The translations under genes were made by a program, and so were the position numbers. The notes under the pieces were generated by a model. It was not told the DNA's origin. It saw nothing but the letters and a program-made list of their open reading frames with translations, and did no database searches. 64,000 nt of DNA, taken from contig CM066914.1 in the NCBI GenBank assembly GCA_033964015.1, positions 31,541,492 to 31,605,491 on the forward strand, in the 5' to 3' direction. This document shows, piece after piece, positions 1-10,600 of this stretch. This DNA is from Scolanthus callimorphus. Its lineage: Eukaryota; Cnidaria; Anthozoa; Actiniaria; Edwardsiidae. Within the stretch, counting starts at the first letter, position 1. Each line of letters starts with the position of its first letter.

Positions 1-1
1 A

Positions 2-880
2 CATGACACAAAATACAGGACTTCCACCAGCTTCTATTCAAGTGCAAGACACAACGAGGCCATGGACAAGCGTCTAAATAAATATCAGTTTAAAAGTCTC
101 CTGAACGTGGAAAAAGAGGCGTTTGATTGGCTGCGAAACAATGCGTTGCACTGCATTGTTTGGGCATCACAAATGGCAATTCCTATTGAGGTAAACATTC
201 GTAAAATGAAGTAAAAAAGGGATGCAAGTTAGTCATTTAATAAGAGTGCAAGTAGTTTACAGATTGCACTTTGTTTGATGTCTTTTAGGAGGCCAGCGCC
301 ACTATATCTTCCAATGAACGATCGTTAGAAGACAAACTTCCCGAAACTGAGTTACTGCGAATCCTGAATGTGTGTGTCGGGGAAGCAAGTATTCATGCCA
401 CCGTGAACACAGAGAGCTCAGTGAACGAAAGTGAAGGAGAAGGAGGTGAGGAAAATGAAGATGAAGTGGAGGATGATCCGACAGTGGCCACTTTGAAAAG
501 AGAGATATCTCTGTGTTCCAGTCAGAGTCTGAAAAAGAGGCTTCTCGAGGTGCTCCTCAAGGAGGCTGAACTTTGGCCGGGCAGGACGGCGTCGCCGCTT
601 AGAGTTAATGCGAAGAGAGCTCGTAGAGCTTGAAGTGCTGGACGAAAGCGAAAGGGACACAATATCGGATCCCGACGCACCTTTGTCTCAAGAACGGCAA
701 GAACGCTTGGATGAAGCGCGCCAGAAAAGAGACCGCGAACGAGCAGACGCAAAGCCGATAGAAGAGACGAAAAAACTTAAAGAAGTTTTCCAAAGCAAGT
801 GGCTTATGGACAAGGAGATAATATATAGATTTAGGCACTGCCTAAAAGCGGAGCTCCCAATCACTGAATCAAATATGTAA
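2..880 (+). CDS. Partial two-exon gene, charged protein of unknown function, frameshifted
   Basis: The first exon (2-190) is open at the window edge and ends at GAG|GTAAAC. A 98-bp intron ends in a pyrimidine-rich TCTTTTAG|GAG at 288, and both junctions are phase 0, so the second exon (289 on) continues the frame. It encodes an acidic stretch and then a basic tail, stopping at 633. A second frame, open from about 572 to 880, gives a highly charged helix-rich sequence (REL/VEL/DESERD style) that reads like the natural continuation, so a single-base indel near 574 is likely. The last 15 or so residues are encoded by a dispersed repeat also found at 31.9 kb. I do not recognise the family. The model is inferred from splice signals and reading frame only. 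Confidence 0.5.
820..863 (+). repeat. 44-bp dispersed repeat forming the C-terminus of the first gene
   Basis: This segment matches 31900-31943 with about three differences. Here it is read through as the last codons of the upstream gene, while the copy at 31.9 kb has no reading frame around it. Confidence 0.6.
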
Positions 881-1857
881 TGTTATGGTATCAAAAGTAC
901 ATTTAATAGGTTTAGAACAATTTTATTTGACAATCTGATGGTGCTCTGTTTCTCATTTCCAAGTACAATAATCAACTTCTGCCACTAAACATCGTTTGTA
1001 AACATTTAATTGACCCGTCCTCCCCCTTGAGCTGCAGTAAAAATTTTGAGGCCCTGTCTTTTCTTACCAAGCCCACTGATATTAATCATGGGTATTTCCA
1101 GAAAATATATGTGCCCTAAATACATAATTCCGTTTTGATGGAGCAATTTTGTAGGGGTCTGAAATTTTGTGAAAAATAATATTATGCAAAAAGTGTAATG
1201 AGCCAGAAAAATTAGGAACTTTACAAGGTTCTACAAGTGGACAAAACAAATAAATTCAGTGTTACTTGATTATTGTGCAAGGGACTGTAAACTGTAACCT
1301 CTTCAATGGGGTTGGTTGTGGGGGCATTCTTCCCAAGAGAAATTCTTGACATTTCAATTTTACAATATGACTGGAAATGTAACAGAACGTAGAACAAGTT
1401 AGTTGCATCCTCTTCATTCGTTGGAAAAATGTGTGTATCCCCTTAGAATTTCACCTGCCCACCCCCCCCCCCCCCCACCCCATACATAATGGAATGCAGC
1501 CTTAGATGCTAGTTTGTACAGCAGATCCAAGTCAAGCAATAGTGAAGATGGTAAAATTGTTATCTAAAGCATTGAAAATTATGTTAAACACAAATGGAAA
1601 CCAATATACCACTAATAGTGAAAAGACACATTTTTCAATCCCCATGGGTTATGCCTAGACTTCCTTGAAGTCCTTCAAATTTTTGCTTGTTTGTATCGTA
1701 TGAGAGGTTGACTTTGAGCAAGTCTAGGGTTTGCCTGATAAACACATAGGGGTAATTTTAGACTGAAGTATACCATTTGGCAAAGCATGGAATTGTAAGA
1801 TTTTACTACTTTGAGTAACTTTGTAATTATCAAAGTGTGTTCTTAGTTAAAAATTAT
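881..1857. other. No gene seen; old repeat pieces and a poly-C run
   Basis: AT-rich DNA with no supported coding region. A homopolymer C run lies near 1460-1477. The part 1498-1655 is similar in the same orientation to 7843-7985, on the other side of the BEL/Pao element, so an older repeat lies on both flanks. A short stretch near 1088-1112 resembles the TIR of the 8.56-kb MITE. Confidence 0.6.
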
Positions 1858-1971
1858 TGTCTTTAATTGTAATTAGAATAAACTGATCATGATGACGTCA
1901 TAAACAATCAACTGTAATTAGGATTCTTCAGCAATAACAATAAATATGGATGAACCAGGCTAACATCTACA
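1858..1971 (+). repeat. Left LTR of the BEL/Pao element (114 bp)
   Basis: It starts TGTCTTTAATTG and ends in CTACA. It holds a TGACGTCA octamer (1893-1900) and an AATAAA-like polyadenylation signal near 1940. BEL/Pao LTRs are usually a few hundred bases, so this is very short. Confidence 0.9.
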
Positions 1972-1975
1972 AAAC

Positions 1976-1993
1976 TGGTGCCGAAACCCGCTG
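1976..1993 (+). promoter_or_regulatory. Primer-binding site of the BEL/Pao element
   Basis: TGGTGCCGAAACCCGCTG begins four bases after the ACA end of the LTR. TGG pairs with the CCA end of a tRNA, as expected for minus-strand priming. The tRNA species was not identified. Confidence 0.7.
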
Positions 1994-1997
1994 CAAA

Positions 1998-2800
1998 ATG
2001 TCGAAAGAAGAAATTGCTAAACTAAGATCTTTAAGGGGAGCATATAAAGGGCATTGTACGCAGGATGTGAAACGCGCGGAAAGAATGATCACAGAAGATG
2101 CCGACGAATCGGAGTTAACTTCATTGCTCGAGCGTCTAACGAGACGGATCGAAGAAATCGACGTGATGGACAACAAGATAACAATGACTCTTGAGGGAAC
2201 AGACATCGAACGTGAAGCCGAAGCAGCTCTGTCCTTCCAAGATAACGTGTCCGATTGGATACACAAACTAAAGATGTTCATCGAAACGAAGCGAGCGGTA
2301 AGATCGATCCAAACTAGCAATTTAGCAAACTCCCAGCAGTCCCAGCAGCCTAGTCACGATTCAATGAATATTCACCTTCCAAAAATTAATATTAAGACCT
2401 ATGGCGGGAGTCCATTAGAATTCCAAGCATTCTGGGACCATTATAACGCAATGATTCATAGTAATGAAAGATTGAACAGCATACAAAAGTTTAATTATTT
2501 ACATGGTTTACTAGAAGGAGACGCCGCGCGCGCAATCGCCGGGTTTCCCTTGACAACGGAAAACTACAACAACGCGATCGAACTGTTGAAAGAACGTTTG
2601 GGAAGAAACAGCTTATAATTAATGCTTATATGGAATCGTTGACAAAATTGCGCGCGCCAGCCTTAGAAATCCAACAACTCAGAGAATTTTATGATAAATG
2701 CGAAACTAGCATACGCGGCTTAGAGGCGCTTGGAGTACAAACTGATTCATATGGTAGTTTATTAATACCCACATTGCTAAAAAGATACCGGAAAGCCTTT
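1998..2800 (+). pseudogene. gag: BEL/Pao gag, N-terminal part (DUF1759-like), frameshifted
   Basis: The likely start is ATG 1998 (MSKEEIAKLRSLRG), just after the primer-binding site; an upstream in-frame ATG at 1950 lies inside the LTR. A helical N-terminal region is followed by the motif around LPKINIKTYGGSPLEFQAFW typical of BEL/Pao gag, whose product packs the RNA in cytoplasmic particles. The frame closes at 2618, but gag-like sequence continues in another frame (AYMESLTKLRAPALEIQQL) to about 2790, where a second shift leads into the zinc-knuckle region. These indels would stop translation of the polyprotein. Confidence 0.8.
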
Positions 2801-2805
2801 GTTGC

Positions 2806-4029
2806 ATGATGCTTCGCACAAATCCTTTAGCTGACAGCCATCTGGACGATCTACGGAAAGCGCTAAGGCAAGAAATCGAGACTAGAGAAAAGGGTCATCA
2901 CATCTCAGCAGGACCTTCTACGGCGGAAGACGCCTTTATTCCTACAGCTGACGCCTTACTCGCCGGAGCAAAACCAGGAAGATCAGGACAAAGCCCAAAC
3001 AGATCAAGAGGCCCAAGACCATGCGTTTATTGTGACGAGAACCATCGCCCAGATAAATGCGCAAAAGTAAAGACATCAGAGGAACGACAAGCAATCTTGA
3101 TAAAAAAACGAAGATGCTTTAACTGCCTCGGGCAGAATCACATGAAAGCCAAATGTTTTTCCAAAGGCCGCTGCATGAAATGTAAAGGCAAACATCACAC
3201 ATCAATTTGTGAAGAAACTGAGAAAGCGCAAACAGACTCCAAGCAACCATCGGAGAAGAAGTCCCCAGAAAAAGACTCCAAAGACGCCGCACACATGGGA
3301 GCAGCAGTTGTAAACCAAACACATGCGCCACTGGTATTGATGCCGTCCGCATTAGTGAAGCTGAAGGGAGAACTGCGGAGCTGTACCGCACGCATCCTTT
3401 TTGACTCAGGAGCACATCGATCCTTTATTACCAAAGAACTAAAGGATAAATTGCAACTGAGATCCTTGCATACTGAGTTATTGAACATAACAACGTTTGG
3501 TTCACGTGACGCACACAGAAAGTCACTAGAAGTAGTCCAGTTAAGCCTTCAGGCAAAACAGGAGGTTATCAAGATATTCGCTCTGGTAACCCCAATCATT
3601 TGTCCTCCCTTGTTATCGAAAGGACAGGGAAAAGCAATACCTCCCGAACTAGCGGAGCTGAAATTTGCTGATCCATGTAGCACAAGGGATCATGATCTAA
3701 AAGTCGACATCTTGATTGGAAACGACCACTACGGTCAACTTGTAACTGGCAACATGAAAAAGTCAAACGACGAAACAGTTATTGCAACAGAAAGCAAATT
3801 CGGGTGGCTGCTATCAGGCCCAGTCCCGCATCAGGGAAACGCCCTCTGTCAAACAATCGAGATTCGCTCGTCAGAGGACACACTTAACGAAACCCTCACG
3901 AAGTTTTGGGAGGTGAACGAATTCCCCAGAACACACCTGAAAACAAAGTCCTGGAATCATTTGAGGACACGATTATATTCCACAAAACAACTGGCAAATA
4001 TAATGTACAGTTACCATGGAACGACTTAA
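2806..4029 (+). pseudogene. BEL/Pao zinc knuckles and aspartic protease, start of pol
   Basis: Three cysteine-rich knuckles lie in a row near 3026-3215 (CVYC...H...C, CFNC...H...C, CMKC...H...C), the nucleic-acid binding part of nucleocapsid. They are followed by a retroviral-type aspartic protease (DUF1758-like) with the active-site motif LFDSGAHRSFI near 3400, and by the linker into RT (ESKFGWLLSGP). The last ~35 residues before the stop at 4029 are out of frame; the true pol frame continues from about 3935. The ATG at 2806 is only the first in this open frame and not a natural start, as gag and pol should be one polyprotein. Confidence 0.85.
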
Positions 4030-5432
4030 AACAAGATTTACCATCTAATTTTGAGCTAAGCAGAAAACGCCTGAATAGCCTGCGTTATAGTTTAAAAGCA
4101 AACCAAGAACTGATGGTAAAATATAATCAGCAACTCCAAGATCAAATAACACTAGGTTTCATAGAGAAAGTAGAGGACATTCATACCAACGCAGGAACAT
4201 TACATTATATTCCACATTTCCCAGTCTTAAAATCTGAAGGAAGCACACAAACACGAATCGTATATGACGCTTCCGCCAAGAAATCGGAAAAGTCGTTGTG
4301 TCTCAACGACTGTCTCTATACTGGCCCGAATTTGATGAGAGACCTGTCAGCCATTTTACTTAAGTTTAGAGCACACACATACGCCTTTACGGCCGATATC
4401 GAGAAGGCATTCCTGCAAATAGAACTTAACGAGAAGGACAGGGACGCAACACGATTCCTTTGGCTAAAGGATATAAACAAACCAACTGACGATTCAAATC
4501 TTGAAGTCTTTAGATTCTGCAGAGTACTATTTGGAGCTGCTCCATCGCCATTCCTCTTACATGCAACAATCCAACACCATATGAAACAGAAAAACACATG
4601 GATATCTGAAGACATACAGACATGTATGTACATGGACAACCTAGTCACTGGAACAGATGAGGAAGCAAAAGTAATGGCGTATTACGACAAATCACGAAGC
4701 TACTTCAAAGAGGCTGGAATGAACCTCAGGCAATGGACATCCAACTCCGCCCAGCTGAACAAGAAGATATTGGAAGACAAAACAGGGACAGGTGGAAGTG
4801 TTAAAGTACTTGGACTTATATGGAATCCCGACAACGATACTCTCTCACTTTCAATTGAGAAACTCATCAAGGAAGTAGAAAATGTGCAGATCATCACCAA
4901 ACGATCAGTATTAAGTATCGCATCAAAATTATTTGATCCTTTGGGTTTTACAGAGCCCATTACAGTGAGAGCAAAAACCATGTTCCAGGAACTTTGGAAG
5001 TCAAAAATCGAATGGGATAAAAGTCTACTTGAAGACCAAAAGACCAAATGGCTGATGTGGTTCAGAGAACTTTGTCACTTGAAAACACTCTCGATTCAAA
5101 GAGCCTATTTTACTAAAAGTGGGAAGAAAACACAGCTTCACATATTCTGCGACAGCAGCAAACTCGCCTATGGAGCAGTGGCGTACTTGAGAACTAAGTC
5201 AGGAGATGAAATCAAAACAGCATTTGTAATAGCAAAAACTAAAGTCGCACCTTTCAAAACGCAAACACTTCCTCGACTAGAATTATCAGCTGCACTCCTA
5301 GGAGCCAACATTCTGAAATACTTGCAAAAAATACCTGGTTTCCTAGACAACGACTGCACGATCATACTGTGGAGCGATTCACAAATAGTCTTGTCATGGT
5401 TAACAACCAAGAAAACACCTTCAACAGCATGA
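3906..5432 (+). pseudogene. pol: BEL/Pao reverse transcriptase and RNase H-like region, truncated by MITE
   Basis: Pao-type RT with RIVYDASAK, LNDCLYTGPNL, ADIEKAFLQIELNE and the palm motif MYMDNLVTG near 4624. The second palm residue is Asn instead of the common Asp. A Peptidase_A17/RNase H-like portion follows (HIFCDSSKLAYGAVAYL near 5137, LPRLELSAALLGAN near 5270, LWSDSQIVLSWL near 5370). The frame ends at a TGA made by the MITE that begins at 5431. Removing the MITE and one AT copy continues the frame into CVLNRVIKIKEI at 6889, so the stop is due to that insertion. Confidence 0.9.
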
Positions 5433-6886
5433 GGAGCTTTGGGCAAGTAAAAAATGCGCCCCCACCACTTGAGAAAGGTGTTAATCCCTGCCAAGTCACT
5501 CTCTCGTTTTTATTGACATTTGCTGGTAAACATCAATTAGCATGCTCAAAGGTCACAGCGGAAACTACGTACTTTGCACGCTCGAACAAAGTAGTTCGAA
5601 CAAGCATAGGAAGAGCTCTGATCCATTCTTGTGCAAGGATGGCCAGCTTTCTTCGATTTACTAAGCAGCGAATTGATCATGAGTCCTGCTGTGTCACAAG
5701 CAGTGGTAGAACTAATCCCCGGGAGATCAGTATAGAGAAGTATTAATGTTGTATACTAAACACAGCTAGCTTTGTTATGTTTATATTACCGCGCTATTTT
5801 GAGGCTAAACTTCGGAAAATACCAGGCACGGATGACACGTTTACCTGGTTATCGAAGGGAAAGGTTTTTTGTCTCTTTCAATTTGTAAAGGGCAGGAATT
5901 ATTTTCTCCACTACTATTAATGTGGCTTTTGCAAACGCTGATTTATTGAACGAAACATGCAACGATCAATTTCGCGCGCAAAATGTTCCAGAGTTGATTT
6001 TACTTCGCAGTATAATAATACTCAAATGAAGAAACCTTCATCATTCTCGGAATTTAGGATTTGACTTTGCTAGAGCATTTGAACAGAGCTAGATGCAGAA
6101 CTCATTCTCCACGTAATCTTTAAGTGAAGTATAATGTCTAGAGCGTGCTCTGAAATAGCATTGCTGTTCCGGATCGTTGTGGCGGTTAAGATAAATACTT
6201 TCTTATATTTTTCGATTTTCATAGCTTTCATACGGGTTTCATGCACAATTTGTACAAGAAAATGAATTGATTTCCGCACTGAAGCTACAGGTCAGTTTGT
6301 ACAATGCACTAAGAACGACGAACGATTTGTTACCAAACGAGCACCATACAAAAATGTAATTCCATTTTGCCGGGTTTATTTGGTTCTTTTTATTAGGGGA
6401 AAAGACCTCGCGTTGTCAAGATGTTGCATCTTTCGGCAACGGACTGTCAAGATGATTCATCTTTGGGCAGTTGTCTGGAACCTTATATAATAACATGAGA
6501 GATATGCCATTTCCAGCGGACATATAAGAGACATACAGTATTGGGTATGGGCCAAGTTGTTGTCAAGATGTTGCATCTTTAGGTAACAAAACTGCAAAGA
6601 TGTCCCATCTTTTGGCAGTTGCCCCGAACCTAAAAACTACGATTGTCACTTTGGCGCCCGGGCTTTGCCATTTCTTTTCCGTCATCTGCGTAAAAGTACG
6701 CGTAAAATAAAATAGTAATTTGTTTATGCATGGAACTGCGAAGCATGGACGTCTCAGCGTTTGCAATTGAGCTTAATCCTGACTGACACTAATACCACTT
6801 ATAGTAATCAACGCTTCCTTTGAGGGAATGCCGACTACTGATTCAATCCGTAGCTTCATTATTTTTTTAGCGCGCCTAAGCTCCTC
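5431..6886 (+). mobile_element. 1.46-kb non-autonomous DNA transposon inside BEL pol, AT target duplication
   Basis: The termini are inverted repeats starting GAGGAGCTT(T/A)GG, with similarity extending about 26 bp to an A-run on both sides. The dinucleotide AT is duplicated (5429-5430 and 6887-6888), and removing the element plus one AT joins the pol frame exactly. A 2-bp AT duplication is known for the ISL2EU/IS4EU group, so a non-autonomous member of that group is a reasonable guess. No transposase is seen. Small open frames inside have no recognisable domain. Confidence 0.8.
6418..6611. repeat. Four AAGATG-N3-CATCTT palindromes
   Basis: Copies at 6418-6432, 6449-6463, 6565-6579 and 6597-6611, each able to form a 6-bp stem with a 3-base loop. 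They come as two pairs inside the MITE, and GTCAAGATG and GGCAGTTG flanks are also shared. Confidence 0.75.
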
Positions 6887-6888
6887 AT

Positions 6889-7454
6889 GTGTCCTCAATC
6901 GAGTCATCAAAATAAAGGAAATAACATCAAATCATCCATGGAAATTCTGTCCAACTTCAGAAAATCCTGCAGACTTATTGACACGTGGTCTAACTGCACA
7001 ACAGCTTAAAGAAAACGACCGGTTTTGGTTTAACGGACCAAAATGGCTAAGCAAAGAAAAAGAAGAATGGCCAAACAAAGAACAAGGCGAAGGGGTACAA
7101 GAACCTGAAATAGTCAACAATTACGTGAAGGCTGAAGACACGCCAAACATTCTGAACAGCATAATCCCAACAAGGTACAGTTCATGGGTCAAACTTCTCC
7201 GTGTCACCGCAAATGTGTTCAAGTTCGCAAACAGATGGAGAAAAGGGAGCTGCAAAGATTACCTAACAGCAAACAGGAGGGAACTCTCGCGTCCTATTGA
7301 AAAACTCTATCCTTTGGAGGTGCAAGCATTTGTGGATCAACGGAAAATTAGATCGACAACGGAAGATCACGGAAAAGAAAGCGAGAAATCAGAACGTCCA
7401 CAAAGAGCAGCAGCCAAAATTGCAGCTCAAAAAATCAAAGAACTCTCTCACTGA
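6889..7454 (+). pseudogene. pol: BEL/Pao pol continuation and C-terminal tail; integrase core deleted
   Basis: The frame resumes after the MITE with VLNRVIKIKEI, then WKFCPTSENPADLLTRG, the conserved BEL segment between RNase H and integrase, and the following helical region (WVKLLRVTANVFKFANRW). Where the zinc-binding and DDE core of integrase should follow (several hundred residues), the sequence passes within about 20 codons to a basic tail (RPQRAAAKIAAQKIK) that resembles the polyprotein end. The core was therefore lost near 7330-7380. The element could only move with an integrase supplied in trans. Confidence 0.8.
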
Positions 7455-7570
7455 CTTTCATACTAATGATCAGAAACATTCTGACCAGAACTTTCTACTA
7501 CTCTCGTAATATTAATGGAAAATCGTGTAAATCATCCAAACTATACTTTCAACTTCGCCGCCCGGGAGGG

Positions 7571-7684
7571 TGTCTTTAATTGTAATTAGAATAAACTGAT
7601 CATGATGACGTCATAAACAATCAACTGTAATTAGGATTCTTCAGTAATAACAATAAATATGGATGAACCAGGCTAACATCTACA
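7571..7684 (+). repeat. Right LTR of the BEL/Pao element (114 bp)
   Basis: Same 114 bases as the left LTR except one C/T difference (GCAATAA versus GTAATAA). It is preceded directly by a purine-rich tract. Contains TGACGTCA at 7606. Confidence 0.9.
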
Positions 7685-7842
7685 AAAATTATCAAAAAGA
7701 AATGGAATCTTCCAACATTTTCTAACGTACTTCTTTCTGTGCCCATCGCTCTGAGTCCATTGGTGGTCACTACACTATGGGCCTTGCTACACCATATTGA
7801 GACAGCGGATTTCCATCAAGGGGCTCTATACTGTGTTATTTA

Positions 7843-8240
7843 GATGTTAGTTTGAACAATAGATCCAAGCCAAGCAATAGTGAAGTTGGATAATTCTTTA
7901 TCAAAAGCACTGAAAAAATTTTCAAAGACAAATGGAAACCATTATACGACCAAGAGGGAAAAATACAAAATTTTCAATCCCCATGGATACACTGCCTGAT
8001 AACCAGAAAATATATGTACCCCCACCGCAGGCGGCACTAGGTTTTGGCCATCCCCCCCCCCTCCCCATGCATCCAGAATTTCCAAAATGGCTTACCCCAC
8101 CCCCATGCATATAGAATTCCTGAGAGGTTAACCTACAATAGCTTCCAGCTTCAAAAAAAAAAAAACCATGCAGGCAGAATTCCGAGCTTGAAAACTCCCC
8201 TCCCAGTCAGAATTTCCAAATGCTGGCCATCCCTGGGGTA
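7843..8240 (+). repeat. Partial copy of the 8.56-kb MITE family with its older flank
   Basis: 7951-8240 is closely similar to 8458-8796, with the same landmarks (ccaagagggaaaaatac, caggcggcactagg, C-run, catgcatccagaattt). The left TIR is truncated. The segment 7843-7985 also matches 1498-1655. Confidence 0.7.
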
Positions 8241-8395
8241 CACTGTAAGCATTTCCACTGTAAGCATTTTTATCTTTTTATTTATTCATTTTTATTTTTA
8301 TATTTTTAGTTGATTTAATTTTATATAGTAGAACAATTATTGTAAAGTGCTATTGGATTTTTAGTAGAAATGGCGCTATATCAAAATTTATATTA

Positions 8396-8412
8396 TTATT
8401 ATTATTATTACA
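8396..8412 (+). repeat. ATT microsatellite
   Basis: A short (ATT)n tract between two MITE copies. Confidence 0.7.
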
Positions 8413-8557
8413 TATATTTTCTGGAATTGTCCAAAGGCACAAAATTTTTTAGACACAATGGACCAAGAGGGAAAAATACAAAATTTTCATGGACCAAGAG
8501 GGAAAAATACAAAATTTTCAATCCCCATGGATACACTGCCTGATAACCCATCATGGG

Positions 8558-8816
8558 CAATTCCAGAAAATATATGTACCCCAACCACAGGCGGCACTAG
8601 GTTTTGAACACCCCCCCCCCCCTCCCCATGCATCCAGAATTTCCAAAATGGCTTACCCCCACCCCCATGCATATAGAATTCCTGAGAGGTTAACCTACAA
8701 TAGCTTCCAGCTTCAAAAAAACCCATGCAGGCAGAATTCCAAGCTTGAAAACCCCCCTCCCATTCAGAATTTCTAAATGCTGGCCATCCCCGGGGTACAT
8801 ATATTTTCTGGAATTG
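8558..8816 (+). mobile_element. 259-bp MITE with perfect 25-bp TIRs
   Basis: The left end starts CAATTCCAGAAAATATATGT (8558) and the right end (8792-8816) is its exact reverse complement over 25 bases. The interior is C-rich and has no coding capacity. No clear target duplication was found, so superfamily is unknown. Confidence 0.75.
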
Positions 8817-9077
8817 TCCAAAGGCACAAAAAATTTTAGACACAAAGTATGCCATATGGAAAAATTCGGTGTTAAATTTTACTGTCTCAATGACCAATTG
8901 GTATTTTTAATCTAAATAAAACCCTGTTTGTACAGTGTATAACATAATGTTGTTTTCCACAGGGAATGGGCATACTTCTACTAAGCACAATGACTTTGTA
9001 AATAGTGAATGAAATTCTAGCAAACAACATGTACTATACTAAATACATTAATTCATTTGTTTTCCTATTGTTACTAC

Positions 9078-9446
9078 CCCGGGGGGGACTCCCCATATTT
9101 TCAGACGGGGGTGCTATCTCTTAGGGGTGTTTAAAATCAGCCCTATCCCTAAGGAGAGTCTCAGAACAATCCTTGCCCAGAAATATATTGGTGCTGACAC
9201 CAGAACCGATATTTACAAAGGAAAGTTGGATGAAAACCCTAAAAGACACCAAATTTGCTTTTATTTGTTTTGACCTGCCAAATTTGCTATCTTTTAGGGG
9301 TAAATTCGGCAGTCGCCATGCCAAATTTGCTTTCTTTAGGGGTAAATTTTGTTGTTGGCCATGCCCATTTTGCTATCCCTTAGGGTCGAAATCAATTTTC
9401 CCGACGAGCACCCCCGTCTAAAATATTGGGAGTCCCCCCCCCCGGG
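9078..9446 (+). mobile_element. 369-bp MITE, hAT-like 8-bp target duplication
   Basis: The ends CCCGGGGGGGACTCCC and its reverse complement continue for about 38 bp with few differences (…GACGGGGGTGCT). The flanks read GTTACTAC (9070-9077) and ATTACTAC (9447-9454), seven of eight bases the same, which suits hAT. The interior repeats phrases such as CCAAATTTGCT and CTTAGGGGTAAATT. No real coding region. A decayed relative may lie at 49.38-49.53 kb. Confidence 0.75.
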
Positions 9447-9454
9447 ATTACTAC

Positions 9455-10589
9455 TGGCACTGCCATTTGGTAGTAAATTACACAGTCCATGCATGTTGAT
9501 AGTCAAGTGTTTAGAGCCAATTCAACAGAATTAATTAAATACTGTAATACCATATTTTTTTGATAGAAAATAACTTTTCAGTACCATTAGTCAATATCTT
9601 ACTAAGGTACTAAGGTGATCATCAGACTCCAATACCATTAACCAGTTTCCGGTTGCAGCACTTTTGCCTGAGATTTTCCTTGTGTCAATCGAAATAAGCT
9701 TACGTTTGGGAGTGTTTTTATATCTCGTTTGCAGAAAGCTGAGAAGGCTTAATTAGCCTTCGTTGTTAGAAAACACGACTAAGTCGTTCTTAAAGGACTA
9801 ATAATAGAATTCTAGAGATATTTAGTTAGGGTCGCATATAAGCTAAACACGTTGAGTTGTGACTAGACTCGCGACCTCTCACTCAGATTCAACAAAAGTC
9901 AACATGCTCGAAAAAAGAAACAGCGAATTTTACCTTCATCCTGAGTAGCTTTTCCCTCGTGTATGAACAACCTGAATGTAAATCTGTTCGGAACTTGTGA
10001 ATGTCCTGCCATCTCCCTATAAACAGTGCTCTTATCCAGCAGTGACTTTGATCCACGAATCGAACTGTTTTAACAACTTGCCGCCATTGACTCTCCAAAC
10101 AAATTAATTCTCAAAGTAAGACCTTCTTGACTCACGCTACTGCCGTAATGTACAAATGTAGCGTCTCGCAGTTACTTTTACCTTTCGACAAAATTCTGTC
10201 CCTTTAGGAAAGGGCGAATAAATGGCCAGGTAACAATCTCTGCCGCCATAGCAAGATTTGCGCTGAAAAGTTTAACTTAAGCCTTCTTCTCAGATAACAA
10301 CAGGAGATTTCTTCAGACACTCGCTTCAGACTCCCTGGCTTTTTGTAAACATACTTTTCAGTAGAACAGTTCTGCAGTCGCTTGGAAGAATGTCTTTCGA
10401 TCAAAAGACTCTTGATATATTTTCAAGCAGATTGCTCGAGAATTCACCAATATTGAGCAACCTCCTATCCCCCCCGGCCCCGACAACTCACCCCTCCCTC
10501 CCCCCGTCACTCGACCGGCGGCGCCACCCCGACAAATCACCCTCCCCCGTCTAAAAAAAAAATCGTCACTTGACCGGCGGCGCATGCTG
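9455..10589. other. No gene supported
   Basis: Mostly unique-looking sequence. 10460-10590 is C-rich and repeats the phrase GTCACT(C/T)GACCGGCGGCGC. A minus-strand open stretch near 9930-10100 ends at AAG|GTAAAA, which could be a splice donor, but no start codon or family supports it. Confidence 0.5.
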
Positions 10590-10600
10590 TGACGTCACGT

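Larger units (their letters stand above)
1858..7687 (+). mobile_element. BEL/Pao LTR retrotransposon, deletion derivative
   Basis: Two 114-bp direct repeats (1858-1971 and 7571-7684) that differ at one base bound a gag-pol region. A five-base ATTAT lies directly before the left repeat (1853-1857) and again at 7688-7692. Because of an A run, the right border can be placed at 7684 (TG...CA ends, longer duplication) or 7687 (5-bp duplication). A primer-binding site follows the left LTR and a purine-rich tract (cccgggaggg) precedes the right one. Coding order is gag, zinc knuckles, aspartic protease, RT, RNase H-like, as in BEL/Pao. The integrase core is missing and the reading frame is broken at about 2610, 2790 and 3935. 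A MITE sits at 5431-6886. Confidence 0.93.

Noticed and set aside
7932..8776. Short frames rich in proline and histidine on both strands
   Set aside because: They come from C-rich MITE sequence present in two copies.
9930..10098. Minus-strand frame ending at a possible splice donor AAG|GTAAAA
   Set aside because: No ATG, no acceptor and no known domain; the signal is too weak for a gene.
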